Assembly: GCA_951217055.1 (NCBI GenBank) | Contig: OX578280.1 | Coordinates: 2,914,001-2,978,000 of the forward strand | DNA length: 64,000 nt | DNA from: Gerris lacustris | Lineage: Eukaryota > Arthropoda > Insecta > Hemiptera > Gerridae | Direction of reading: 5' to 3' | Shown: in pieces, positions 46,623-57,843 of the stretch | Numbering within the stretch: position 1 is the first letter of the stretch | How the letters are laid out: every line of letters begins with the position of its first letter | Notes under the pieces: model-generated | Databases searched by the model: none | The model's input: only the letters and a program-made list of their open reading frames with translations | What the model was told of the DNA's origin: nothing | Position numbers and translations under genes: made by a program

Positions 46623-47540
46623 GTTGTTTGCACAATTGATCAGCACTAGTTAACTAAAGTATTGGCAAAATTTATTGTTGAATCGAAATCAGTTTTTAGA
46701 AAATTTACCGAACAACAGAGTTCGGGGGGGTTCGGTAACCGAAGTTAGCTTTCGGCTCTTTCCCTTTCTCACTACAACCTTACAAGTTTGTTGTGCAAAA
46801 TAATTCTATCTGAACTTTATCCTAGTGTCAATTGGGACGAGGGGGGTCTTGCAGAGGAGAGGGGTCGGAAAATCTGATTAGAGGCTATTTGGAAGGCGGG
46901 TCGCTGTTTAGCGAGCTTCTCCTGCCCCCCCTTAATGCAAATGCTTTTAGTCCTGGGAGGGTTGCTGCTCTCCCATAATGATTATGATACATCTTAATTA
47001 GTACCTCAATTACCTGAGACCCGAGGCTGCTACCTTACCTTAGGGTCAGAATTAAACCATTTAATGCTCCGTCCAAACCACCCCCCCTCTACAAATTGCG
47101 ACTAAACTCCAAAACTTCCATTTATATTCAAAAGCACTCTTTTTACTTCATCCGTCGGAGGTCGGAGAAGAAGCTATAAGTAAAAGAGTGCTTTTTGAAA
47201 ATTGGTTTATTTTCTAAAATGATAAGGAACTATGGTAAACATTACAACATTGATTTTCTTTTCTAACTATATTCATGTAATATGGTAATTTTAGAACAGA
47301 ATCTTTTAGAAAATGATTTAAGAATTATTTCCCTTAATATTATAAAAATAATATGTCAGAGACTCTCACTTAGTACAAGTGAAACTTCTAGAAACACTTG
47401 ATTTTATACCTGCAATTTGTTGACGATTTCATTCTTTCAGGATTAAGAAATTGTTACGTGGAATTTAGTTGAAAAATAAAATATTGTCTTAACATTCAAT
47501 GATTTATATATTATATATATATTAATTATAATGTATATTA
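46623..47540. other. No gene recognised; mixed-composition unique sequence
   Basis: Unlike its neighbours this stretch is not obviously transposon-derived. It includes GC-richer segments at 46830-47090 with an octamer-like ATGCAAAT (about 46938) and TTAATTAG. No frame with a domain. It may be unique host sequence. Confidence 0.35.
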
Positions 47541-48122
47541 TTTTATCTACGATTGATACGAAATATAAACATTATATCTCTGTTAAGATGCGTAGAAAGT
47601 GATTATTTACGTACTTGTATTCATTGCGCATGCGCGTCTCATAGTTCTGAACAACTCCTCTTCTTTACCACGGTAGCGCGGTAAAGAAGAGGAATTCTTC
47701 AGCTTTACGCACGTTTAGCGGGTTTGTTTACATTTTTAACAAAACTAATTTGCTATTCTTTTATTAAAGTAACTGTTTATATCGAGTTTTTAGTGAAAAA
47801 CAATGAATGAATCAAGTGGCTTTGACGAAAATGTAGAGAATAATACTCCTCCAGAAATAATTAATTCGGCAAAAAATACAACTCAAGATTAATGCCATCT
47901 TTATCAAGAGAAGAGATACGAACTTACATAAAGCAAGTTTATTTTTTTCTGTATTTATTATTTAAATCTAACAATCGTAGATAAAGTACGGTACGCAACT
48001 CGTGGGAAAACGGCATTTTGCATTGCTCGTGTGGTTTTACTACCCTCGCTGTGGCTCGGGTGCAAACTCCACACTCGCATGCAAAATGCTACTTTCCGCA
48101 CTCGATGCGTAATGTACTATTA
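47541..48122 (+). mobile_element. FAM-5 copy, full length in window
   Basis: The left TTATCTACGATTGATACG at 47541 and the internal AACAATCGTAGATAA at about 47970 are inverted. A mini-ORF starts at 47803 (30 codons before a stop caused by a small indel). The terminal block (47985-48110) folds: GGCATTTTGC/GCAAAATGC and CTCGTGTGG/CCACACTCG. Confidence 0.75.
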
Positions 48123-48205
48123 CGCTTATATACCAATTATGTGTATTGAAAAATCATCTACCTCTGTGGTGCAATGGTTAGCACTTATGCCTGTTGAAAC
48201 AAAAT
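48118..48205 (+). repeat. tRNA-derived SINE head, 5' part
   Basis: ACGCTTATATACCAATTATG followed by CTGTGGTGCAATGGTTAGCAC, a tRNA-like D-arm/A-box. The same prefix is found inverted at 59395-59470. The B box is missing here, so it is truncated. Confidence 0.5.
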
Positions 48206-48289
48206 AAAATATCATGACAGTACTATTTAAAAGTAAAAAAATCAGACCGTTAAATCCAACATAGTTTTCTCATTTAGTTATTGATACTG

Positions 48290-48690
48290 TATTTAAATGG
48301 GTGGACTCACTCCCAGGGGGGGGGGGGGGGTAATTGGTGCTTTTTTGCATTTTACCAAATATCTCGAAAAGTATTGATACTAGGCCAATTATGACTATGT
48401 ACAAATTTGTTTTTCATTAAATTCTCAATAAAAATTAACTTTTAATTTTTTCCCCCTAATCCTAATTTATTTTATATTACCTAATTTTGAGCGCTTGTAA
48501 CTCGAAAACTGCTGGAGCTAAAAAAAAAATGTTAAAAGACTATTTTTATTGGAAATTTAATGAAGAACAAATTTGTAAATAACCATAATTCACCTAATGT
48601 CAATACTTTTCGAGATATCAGGTAAAAAGCTTAAAATCCACCCTTCCTGCCCCCCTGGGGGGGGGGGGGGTGTTCCACCCCCTACATTTT
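48290..48690. mobile_element. Fold-back element
   Basis: The left arm (AATATCTCGAAAAGTATTGA at 48358) and right arm (TCAATACTTTTCGAGATATC at about 48600) pair imperfectly for about 150 bp through ACAAATTTGT and TTTCATTAAATT. G runs at 48317-48330 and 48656-48670 lie at the outer ends. Confidence 0.7.
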
Positions 48691-49004
48691 GACGGACTCT
48701 GCAGATTTTCATTTCCAGTGCCAATATGAAGGTATGAGCAAAGTTTCATGAACGTACAAATTTTGTAATTTATTTAGTGCATATTGTCTTTAGGAATGTA
48801 CGGAATCAAACAAATGTGATGTGACCTTTATTCTCATCTTGTTAACTTACTTATGAGAATAAACTAATTTTTCTCTCCTTTTGAAAATTGTCTTATAATA
48901 TTTCAGACGAATGAAATATAATATTTACGAGATGATGTATTGAATACGAGTCGAATATTTGTTTTTAGTGAATTAAGCCGTGTCAGTTTGATTTTTTACT
49001 ACCT
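48691..49004. other. No gene recognised
   Basis: No motif or family match. Confidence 0.4.
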
Positions 49005-49670
49005 TATTATTAAATTGCTTTCTTGTTTGTTTGTTTGTCCGGTTCAAATCTGACAATCGATTTCTAACTAACTTCCCGAATAGCTAGACATTTGAAACTT
49101 TTAGCATAGCTCAAAATAGATGACAATGCATTATTTTAATACTTTTATCTTAATATATTATCATTTTAATATATTATCTTTCAGCAGAATCTAATTGGTT
49201 TTCAACAAATTTTGCTTTATAGAAAGTTAGTTCGGAAAAAATCCGCAAGTTAATTTATTTGTTTTGCCATGTCCCAAATTTACAATCTTCATTTTGACGG
49301 GTTTCAAATTTGTGATTTTTATAAATAAGAGATAAACATTGAATGACAGCAAAACAGTAAATATATCGTTTATATTATTTATCGATTATATTATTTATAT
49401 TATTTCAAATATATCGATGGCACGTTTTAGATTTGGTGTTGGGGAGATCCGTTGTACAAAGATTTGTCCTTTTATAGGTTTAAGATCAGCTCTCTAGATA
49501 GTTGTCATTTATGTGAAGTAAATAAATTCGGAACTTTTTTTTTTTTTTTCACTAACATTATATATATTATATAACAATAACAATTATATTATCAACATTA
49601 CATACGATTCAACAGAAAATTTAAAAACGTAGTATATAAAAAGTTCTTTTTATCTTGAAATTATTGTATT
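49005..49670 (+). repeat. Dispersed 650-bp duplicate, copy 1
   Basis: Matches 53220-53866 closely in the same orientation: shared CAATCGATTTCTAACTAAC, GGTGTTGGGGAGATCCGTTG, CTTTTTATCTTG and many others, with small indels. No inverted ends or coding frame recognised, so its nature is unknown. Confidence 0.85.
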
Positions 49671-50150
49671 TAATGACGTGACATTTGCTCTTATGTTTGT
49701 GAAACTGAGGTTGATTTCGGTTGATTGATCTTGGAACCTCAGAGGCTCCGGAGTTCCGCAATCAGAATTTATCTCTCATTAGTGGAAACCCTTTCATCCC
49801 TTTCGCTTCCTTACTTTGCCTAAACTAATTAAACGAATCTTGGCAATTCTGTAGCGACCTCTCTCCGCCTTTCCTTTTCCCTAAAGGCCGACGATATCTT
49901 AATTAGTTCCTTGGCTGGCGTTGCTTCGGTCTCTTTCACCTCAACCTCGATGTATTAACGTTCGATATTAGTCTGGGATGTAATACGGTGTAGATGCGTA
50001 TATCCTGTGTACACCTACCATTAAAACTCACCCACCTTTCCTAATACCTTCACTCCACAGAATCAAATTGTCTTAAAACCTTCCAATAAATTTAAAATGT
50101 TTCTCCAAATAACATAGTTAAACATCAAAAGACCTTTGTCATATATATTT
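49671..50150. other. No gene recognised; unique-looking, moderately GC-rich
   Basis: 49720-49990 is less AT-rich than its surroundings and carries CTTAATTAGTTCC and AACTAATTAAACG motifs. No open frame of note. Possibly unique host DNA. Confidence 0.35.
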
Positions 50151-50590
50151 TTTAGGGTTTCATTGGTAAAAAAAAAGAAACCCTAATAGTTTCGTTCTTG
50201 GGTCTGTCTGTCTGTCACTTTGTACGGTTCAAACAACTTTTGAATCAACAGAAATATCACTTTGCAGTATTAAAGATCCGTATTAAAGACCCACCAGAGG
50301 AAAAATATAGTGCAAAATGGAGGATAATTCATGTTCCGCGATTATATCAGGGTCCATAGGCAAAACTAAGGGCCCTTATATTTTCCTGCGTGTGTCTGTC
50401 CGTCCGTCCGGTCGCCTGCTCTCACGGCTACACCTTTCGTCCGATCACTTTGCAATTTGGCATGTATGTGTCTTGTACCTACCCACATATTTTAAAAATA
50501 TAGCGACTTAAATAAAATATTTTTAAAAACAATTAGGGTAAAAAAACTTAAAGGTTAAATTTTTTTTTTTGACACCGTGTGGGGTATCAT
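50151..50590 (+). repeat. FAM-F start plus short Helitron-like family fragment
   Basis: 50151-50330 (TTTTTAGGGTTTCATTGG, then GAAACCCTAATAGTTTCGTT) resembles 59052-59190. 50348-50590 is the inverse of 23955-24205 (CCGTCCGTCCGGTCGCCTGC, GACACCGTGTGGGGTATC). Confidence 0.55.
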
Positions 50591-51257
50591 ATGAAAGGGT
50601 TTATCGAGCTGATTACAAAAATATATAATTCTTTGGTTATAACTTTGATAGGGCGAGCGTAGGCAAGTTTGAAGTGGGTGTGAAACGTGTCCCCCCCCTT
50701 CTATCTCACCTATGTGAAGTGCAAAAAATCTGAAAACATTCCTGAACATTGTTCGACCAAAAGTAAAGATACCACTTTTTGGAAATTTCGAACAAAATAT
50801 TGTTTAATTTTTTATTGACAAAATAAGTTTTTTTTATAATTATTGTCTTTTCGATGTATTTATATGGTTGTAGTCCGGTTCAGTGGCAAAAAAAAATACT
50901 TTATCAGAGTGTGTTTTGAGAATATCAGACCCGTAGAATGGTTCAAAGTAAGCTTTTTAGCATTTTGAAAAAACACTGTTTATACACATTACAGTTAAAC
51001 ACTATACAGTGTGGCCTACGGACCCTCGCTGTGTGCTGACTAGCACACACTTGACCTGTTTATTTTAAATCTTAAGTATGTACTAATATTTGTTATTATT
51101 ATATTGATTATTTTTATTTATTTTTATTTATTTTTATTTATTAATATTTAATGTTTTTTTTTATTGTCTGCTACCTCGGAAAAAATAGCATATGCTACGC
51201 GACTGTGAAGTGAGTTTTTTCTAAAGAAACAAACTCACTCCACAGCCTAGTAACATA
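50591..51257. other. No gene recognised; small hairpin
   Basis: An inverted pair CTGTGAAGTGAGTTT / AAACTCACTCCACAG at about 51209-51245 could form a hairpin. TGTGTGCTGACTAGCACACA lies near 51030. No coding motif. Confidence 0.4.
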
Positions 51258-51760
51258 TACTACGTTCACACATCGTTTTGGAAACGGTTTTGAAAACGAT
51301 CCGCTAGTTCAAAACGCTGTACGAACGGAGATGAACGGATCGTATAGGGTTAGATCCACTCCACCAAAAATACGTGATCGGGAGGGGGGATCGAAATTCA
51401 AAACGCTCGTATGAACAGGTCGTGGAGGGTATCGAGATATCAGGTTATTTTACTCTTATCCAGTTTTTAAGTTCTTGAAGCTTTTAAGTTTTTGTGAGCT
51501 TCCGTTTCTTTTTTTTTTAAACTGCAAAAACGTTTTTAAACAAAAGTTAATACTATAAAGAACCTGTAAAAACGTTTAATAACTTGTAAAAATTCGCGGA
51601 CATTTTAGGTAACAAGAAAGAAGGTTTTACTCGTGACGTCACCGTTACGAGATTTTGAAAACAGATATTTCTTCACCTGTATTTTTTGTTGTGTGAACGG
51701 GAATCGTTTTGAAAACGAATTGGATCCGAAACGCTTTCAAAACGATGTGTTAACGTAGTA
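51258..51760. mobile_element. MITE, about 500 bp, TA-flanked
   Basis: The left CTACGTTCACACATCGTTTT is mirrored by AAAACGATGTGTTAACGTAG at 51736-51758, with TA on each outer side. The interior repeats AAAACG/CGTTTT motifs. A TA target suggests a mariner-type origin, by inference. Confidence 0.75.
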
Positions 51761-51808
51761 ATAATTGAAGCGAGCGTAAGCGAGCTTCTTACATTCAACG
51801 AAATATGC

Positions 51809-51844
<36 letters not shown>

Positions 51845-52562
51845 AGTCAGTAACGTTCACGCGTGTGTCGATAACTTGAGTAAAAGTTGACAGATTTAGT
51901 TTAAATTTGGTATACATGATCCTCTTACTAATAATCAGACTAAGTTCGTTGGACAGCGGGATCCGTCCAAGAGTTCGCGCGCAATGCTCGCGTAAACGTG
52001 AGCTTCAAATTTAAAATTGGAATTTCAGGACGGGAAAAAATTCTATCATCACCTATTCGGTGAGACGAACATTTTTTTCAAATAAATTTTTTTTCAAATA
52101 ACATTTTTTAGTAAAACCAACAACGACACTGCTATGAATTAATAAAGATCGCTAAAACAATTAAAGCGGACCTAAACGTTTAAAATAGAGAAAACAACCT
52201 TTTTTCCGATATCTTACGTTCTAACGTAACAATTTTCATAAAACTTCATATACATCGTCTAAAGTGCAATTGAAACAAGTATGTAAAATTTCAACTTGAT
52301 ACAAGCAGTAGTATTTGAGTAATGAAGTGATACATTTGTAATATTAGTTTAAAAGCTATTCCGGGTGGTTAAGATTCTTATAGTCGTATTGTGTGTAGGT
52401 TTGTTTAGGAAGTAAAGCTTTGTACCGAGTACCCCCACTCTACCCCTTACTACCCTCTTCCACTTATCTTCAACTATGACATTCATCATGATTAACAAAT
52501 TTTAATATTCAGTATTTTATTGCAATACGCTCGCTTCAATAATAGAGCCACGCGATGCCTAG
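51761..52562 (+). mobile_element. FAM-E copy, left end truncated
   Basis: It starts ATAATTGAAGCGAGCG directly after the MITE and ends GCTCGCTTCAATAATAGAGC..ACGCGATGCC at 52562. It contains a (GTCT)n run at 51809-51842, the shared module near 51890, and CGCAATGCTCGCGTAAAC. Confidence 0.75.
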
Positions 52563-53219
52563 TATATAATGCGTGTATGAGAGAGTTAAAAAATAAAGAA
52601 ATTAATTTTCTACAATATTCAAATTAAAACAACAGAACAAAAAAAACGAGTTGTTTAGATTTGTGGCGGGAGTTAATTTAGATAGAATTTTGCGGGAGTA
52701 GACGATGTTTTGACTGTTAGTTTCGCAACAGGGTTAAACTGTCGTCCTGGCTGTTGGCAGGAGAAGGCTATGATTTGAATGTGATTTAATAATGGAACCA
52801 GCCCCTGGGCGGAGTGGAGGCGGCAAGGGACGGCTTGGCAGATTGCTAGGGGGCTCCCACTGGAAATGACGAGAGAGCGCCCCATTTCCTAGACTGATTA
52901 CCGGAGTAAGGCTAGGGGCGCAGCAGGGAGACGCTGCAGGGAGGCGCTGCCAGGGCGCTTATATCCGGCTCCACCAGATACATACTAATCGCCTTTATTT
53001 ACTCACCTGTATATTGATTTTGTACTGCTCTTCTCTCCGCCAATCTTTATTCCGACCTTTTTTTTCAAAATGGCTACCTTAATTTCACCTTATAAATTGC
53101 CAGACCTGGCCAAAAGATTAAAATCCCAACTTAAGAGTTCAAAATCGTAAATACTTGTTTTCTTTTCTACTTAAAGCTGATTCTTTTTTTATAATTGAAA
53201 GTTCTTTTTTCCTATTTTA
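52563..53219. other. GC-rich island, no gene recognised
   Basis: 52700-52985 is clearly GC-richer than the window average, with GGAGACGCTGCAGGGAGGCG and CTTATATCCGGCTCC. It has no open frame with a domain and no repeat match, so it may be unique host DNA. Confidence 0.35.
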
Positions 53220-53866
53220 CTAAGTTTTTATTAGCTTGCTTTCTTGCTTGTTTGCTTGTTTGTCCGGTACAAATCTGGCAATCGATTTCTAACTAACATC
53301 CCAAATAGCTATTTTAAACTTTTAGCATAGCTCAGAACACGATAACAATGCATTATTTTAATACTTTTAGTCAGCTTTCAGCTGAATTTAATTGGTTTTC
53401 AGCAAATTTTGCTGTATGGAAAGTTAGTTCGGAAAAAATCCACAAGTTATTTTATTGGTTTTGCCATGTCCCATATTTACGCAATCTTCATTTTGACGGG
53501 TTTCAAATTTGTGATTTTTATAAATAAATAAGAGATAAACATTGAATGACAGCAAAATAGGAAATATAGCGATTATATTTTTTATCGGTTATATTATTTC
53601 AAATATATCGATAGCACGGTTTAGATTTGGTGTTGGGGAGATCCGTTGTACAAAGATTTGTCCTTTTATAGGTTTAAGATCAGCTCTCTAGATTGTTGTC
53701 ATTTATGTGAAGTAAATAAATTCGGAACTATTTTTTTTTTTTTCACTAACATTATATATTATATAACAATAACAATTATATTATCAACATTACATACGAT
53801 TCAACCGAAAATTTAAAAACGTAGTATATAAAAAGTTCTTTTTATCTTGTAATTATTTTTTGAATG
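53220..53866 (+). repeat. Dispersed 650-bp duplicate, copy 2
   Basis: Partner of 49005-49670; see that entry. Identity is high by eye with scattered substitutions and short indels. Confidence 0.85.
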
Positions 53867-54346
53867 ATGCTACTATTAAAAAAAAGAAAACACTCAAAGC
53901 TTTTGTAAGATCCATGTTTCTATAGGCACTAAATTTGAAATAAAATGTTGTTATATAAATAGATAACAAGCGGAAAATACTTTGAGTTGTAAAATGGACA
54001 ATGTTTGGTCGATATTATGGATGCTGTTGGAGCCGTTGAGCCGCTATTATTTGACGAATATTGGAACGGTGAGCGATTCCGTCAAGAGTCATTACGGCAC
54101 GGAAATGAACCAAACCCCCCCCCCCCCCCCCTTTCAATCAAGCAATTCGAATTGGATTGAATCCGCAGCGAAGGCAACTCCAACTCGGTTCCCATGCAGT
54201 CATTCAATCTGTAATAAAACAGAAACATTGACAACACTCGACTTGAAATGGAATTTTAAAAAATAAACTGTTTAATTGACTTCCTGAAGTTTTTTTTATT
54301 TTATTATATTATATCAATTAAATGTATCTTGATTTATCATGGAATA
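53867..54346. other. No gene confirmed
   Basis: A frame at 53982-54266 crosses a 17-C run, and an alternative frame from 54017 reads FDEYWNGERFRQESLRHG before the run. Neither is recognised. Confidence 0.3.
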
Positions 54347-55728
54347 AAAAATCGGTCTGAGGCAACTCAGACAAACTTTCTCATATACGAGGTTATCTTT
54401 ACTTAGCCCAGTGTTTTCCATTTATTAGTTTTCGTCCTTAAATTTAATTATTATTGAACATTTCATTAAAATTTATCAATAAAATAACATCTCCTCGTCA
54501 GGGAATCGAACCTGGCATCTCTCTGTTCGCGTTTGAAGATATTTTCTCGGGAACAAGATTTTTCCCGGGGAAAAGGACTTATATTACATCGTTGGATTCG
54601 TATTAAATGGACTATTTTTTTTTTTTTTGGAACTAAGTTCCTTAGGGCACGTTCTGGAGCCCGGGAGTGAATCCGAAAGAAACTACCAAAATTACCGTCA
54701 CGCAAAATCCGTCACGAAATCTACCGATGACGATAACTTGAGTAAATATCAACCGATTTTGATGAAATTTGGTAGACATGTTCATTTTACCAATGCCCAG
54801 GCTGTGTTCGTTGGAAAACGTTATCCGCCCAAGCGTTCACGCGCAACGCTCGCGTAAACGTAAGCTTTAAAAGACGGGAAAAAGTGTTATTAAGGAAGCC
54901 TGTTATTTGACTTGTTTTGATTATTTTTGTTATATATGCCAAAAATGTCACTTTGTTTTGTAAATAAATAAAATATAATCATGTAAAATTTCACCCTGAT
55001 ACAAGCAGAAGCTGTAAAGTAGGGAAGATATATATTTTATAATATTTTAAATTAATAGGCCGGGTAGGTAGAAAACAGTCCTATTTCAATCCAACATCCT
55101 TTAGCAAACATACTCTTTCACTATAAACTCATCATGATCAACTTTTTTCTTATATTAAATACATATATATAGATAGACGCTTGCTTTAATTATACAAATA
55201 ATGATTTTCTTGTAATTTTTCCTTAACTCTGCCAGGTACAAACAGTTGGTTACTTTTAATTTTGTCTCTTTTCTAACTCCGCCATGTATAAGTAGTTAGC
55301 AAGGTATACGTACTTAGCAGTGTGATTTTATATTTTATGAAAAATGTAAGGAACTTTGTTCCTACCGGGTGTCCCGCGACACCACACTTTTTTTTTTTCT
55401 TTTTTTTTATCAAAATCGTCAGAACCGTTTTGCGATAAATATTTTTTTTCCAGATTTTTTAAGAGATAGGTTTCCCCAAATTTGGAGCTAAAATATTCAT
55501 TTCTCAATTTCGCCTCGGGGTATGATTTTTCTGAACATGTATGCCAAATTTCGTCAAAATTGGCCCTGTAGTTTTAAGGCTCCACGCGTCTGCACAGACC
55601 GCAGATGACAGACATTTTTGAAAAATAACTTTTTTGGACTTAGGGGACCTTAAAAGGTGTAAAACCATCAAATCTCAAAATCGAATTTTCGCGCCATCAC
55701 AATACTTTCTCTTTATATATGAAAGTGA
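54347..55728 (-). mobile_element. FAM-1 copy split by a FAM-2 insertion
   Basis: FAM-1 on the minus strand runs from ATCGGTCTGAGGCAACTCAG (54350) to the 'GGATTCGTATTAAATGGAC' block (54613). It resumes at about 55405 (TATCAAAATCGTCAGAACCG) and ends near CACAATACTTTCTCTTTATA (55700). The break is occupied by FAM-2. Confidence 0.78.
54629..55387 (+). mobile_element. FAM-2 copy nested in FAM-1
   Basis: GGAACTAAGTTCC at 54629, GGAACTTTGTTCC at about 55350, and GTGTCCCGCGACACC at 55370. Flanked by T runs on both sides, where FAM-1 has a short T tract. Confidence 0.75.
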
Positions 55729-56183
55729 AAATAAAACATTACATATCCTTACTATAAATAGCTAGGATAGACTAAAAAATAGCCAATGAAAGCGAAAATT
55801 GAAATAGACAATATTTTACGAAAGAAAATTTAATTAATTAATTATTTTACAGTTGCGAATTGTTCTTCTCTAAATTCATTAATTAAGATTATCCAGTTTC
55901 CGAAATATAGTTGATCCAAATAAATATGATTTAACAGAAAATTGAAAATGAAAGGTGATTCAATCCAATATTTTGGGAGTAAAATAAAATTAATTCTTTA
56001 TTATATTGCCAATTTCCATCGAATATTATGTGTCAGTAATAATGTAATTAATTAATTTCAAGTGAATATAAATGAACAACACTTATAACAAGTTAATAAT
56101 AATAATAATTACAATAAAAAAAAAACTTTTTAAATATCAAATAAATGTTCGGAGACTGAATTATTAAAATCATTTGTTTTAAA
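55729..56183. other. No gene recognised
   Basis: AT-rich sequence preceding the exon-like frame. No family match. Confidence 0.4.
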
Positions 56184-56195
56184 TTGTTAGCCAAT

Positions 56196-56435
56196 TTATC
56201 TGACGGTAAAGGTTTTATTGTTCTGGGAAGGGAATTAAACAAAATGTTAGATGAATTAGACGTGGAGGATTTTTATAATTCTGTACGACAAATTGGCAGC
56301 ATTAATGATTGTTTGTACCTAGATTTCCTGCTGAGAATTTTAAACAATTCCAGGTTGATTCAGACAATTCCATTTTCAAGATTCCTCGCTGCATACGTAA
56401 AAGATTCTTTTATGAAAATGCCAGGAAAAGTGAGG
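56196..56435 (+). CDS. Exon-like segment, unknown product
   Basis: An open stretch of about 80 codons with balanced composition. It reads ANLSDGKGFIVLGRELNK, then an acidic helical stretch (DELDVEDFYNSVRQ), LYLDFLLRILNNSR and IPFSRFLAAYVKDSFMKM. It is preceded by TTGTTTTAAATTGTTAG (acceptor-like) and followed by AAAAGTGAGG (donor-like) at about 56430. I do not recognise the family. Alternating Leu, Arg and Glu suggests helices; no membrane segment or signal peptide. It is the best candidate for host coding DNA in this window, but it could be a transposon remnant or chance. The open frame continues into the tandem array at 56440 only because the repeat lacks stops in that frame. Confidence 0.35.
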
Positions 56436-56439
56436 AATC

Positions 56440-56605
56440 CGTGTTTTATAAAATGCTCTTTGCAGGACATCTTACTTTATAAAATGCTCTTTGCAGGACG
56501 TCTTATTTTATAAAATGCTCTTTGCAGGGCATCTTACTTTATAAAATGCTCTTTGCAGGACATCTTACTTTATAAAATGCTCTTTGCAGGACGTCTTACT
56601 GCTTA
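56440..56605 (+). repeat. Five-copy 31-bp tandem repeat
   Basis: ATGCTCTTTGCAGGAC recurs at 56453, 56484, 56515 and onward every 31 bp. Each unit holds TGCTCTTTGCAG|GAC, which looks like a 3' splice site (pyrimidine tract plus CAG), so the array offers five acceptor-like sites next to the exon-like segment. Confidence 0.92.
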
Positions 56606-56779
56606 AACCCAGAATAGTTCATATTATCCTTGAATTTTAACAATCCCCTGTTGAACAATTTTATAATATTCATAAACAGCTTGGTTTTCCGGTGAAATCC
56701 GCTTTACGAAGGGGTTGAAGTCCGACATTTTGCTTCCACTACTGGAAACATCTTCAGGGGTGTGGTGCATCAAGATGTT

Positions 56780-57130
56780 GAGTATGTGGTACATCCTGAA
56801 GCCTTGCACTTGCGGCAAAAACTACGTCGGAAAAACTGGAAGACTGATCTCAACCCGCCGATCAAAAACACGTTAGAGCAGTAAAAAAAAAACTACGATC
56901 ACCAGATCAGCAATAGCTCAGCATTCTGGAGAAACCGGTCATCTCATAAAGTTTGAGGACATAAGAGTATTCGCGTCTGTCGACAGATATCACAGCAGGG
57001 TGCTAAGAGAGGCTATTGATTGAGATCGAGAAACCACCGGAGAACTTCGACAGAGAGGATGAATTCTCCCTTTCCAGGATCTGGAAACCTCTGATCAGTA
57101 CTTGTGCCAGGCAGAAAGCAAAGAAGCCGC
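56780..57130 (+). pseudogene. Penelope-like element GIY-YIG endonuclease, broken
   Basis: Plus strand, pieced from three frames. CTCGKNYVGKTGRLISTR (about 56805-56860) matches the YIG half of a GIY-YIG nuclease with its preceding Cys pair. After a stop and a frame change comes AIAQHSGETGHLIKFEDI (about 56911-56965). After another shift come SVDRYHSRVLREAIEIEK, PENFDREDEF and LSRIWKPL. This order (C-x-CGK-x-YIG-x-TGR, then AIAEH...GH, then REAIEI-K...N-RE-G--LS--WKP) is characteristic of Penelope-like retroelements, in which the nuclease follows the reverse transcriptase. At least two frameshifts and a stop make it inactive. The reverse transcriptase is not seen upstream. Confidence 0.82.
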
Positions 57131-57269
57131 GCCGCACTCACTTCCCGACTTTGAACGTCACCCGCTCCACAAAGGAACACCAACGAAGGCAGCACCTGTC
57201 CGAATGCGTCATCCCGACAAAGGATTAACCTGACTCAAGGAACCCCTAGGGAATCCAGGTATAATCTAC
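57131..57269 (+). mobile_element. Probable 3' flank of the Penelope-like fragment
   Basis: GC-richer sequence continuous with the nuclease remnant, up to about CCCTAGGGAATCCAGG (57240). No terminal structure seen. Confidence 0.35.
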
Positions 57270-57838
57270 GCAATGCTAAGGTAATGAAAGCTGTGTCATC
57301 GTTCTGATGAACGAAAATATTTTATGTCTCCGATTTAAAAAAAAAAAAACAAGACAGAATTCCGTTTCCGACATCAGGAAATATTTTTGGTTCAGTGTAT
57401 TTTACTCAATTTTTCCGAACTTAAAAACTAATCGTCCGATTTTAATGAAATTTGGATGGTAGGTCATAATTAGCCTATTGTTAGTCTCATATAAGTCCCA
57501 ACCTTTTGTGCCTATTTATTTCTCTTCCATATTGTGGATAAACATACATTTAGTTACACTCTTAAAGCACTCATCTTTTATTTATGAAATTTGGATGGTT
57601 TGTCCATAGTATATAACTCGCAGATAGCCCATGATTAATTCTAACCGCTTGCGCTCTTTAACTTTTGCTAAATTAATACTTAAATTCATATTACAATCAA
57701 AACAATTTTGACTTATTTATAAAATAGGGTAAACAATTAAATAAATATGACAATAATAGGGTGTAAAAACATAAAATTATTTAATTATATGAAATAAGAT
57801 GCGAGAAAGCCGTGGGCCACAATTATTAACAGACTATT
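57270..57838 (+). mobile_element. FAM-3 copy
   Basis: The degenerate head 'gctaaggtaatgaaagct' and the hairpin CGTTCTGATGAACG (57300) are followed by TTTTAATGAAATTTGGATGG (57438) and the closing TGCGAGAAAGCCGTGGGCC (about 57800). Confidence 0.5.
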
Positions 57839-57843
57839 ATATA

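Noticed and set aside
53982..54266. Frames crossing a 17-C run, including an alternative reading from 54017 with FDEYWNGERFRQ
   Set aside because: Too short, unrecognised and disrupted by the homopolymer; no splice signals convincing enough to call an exon.
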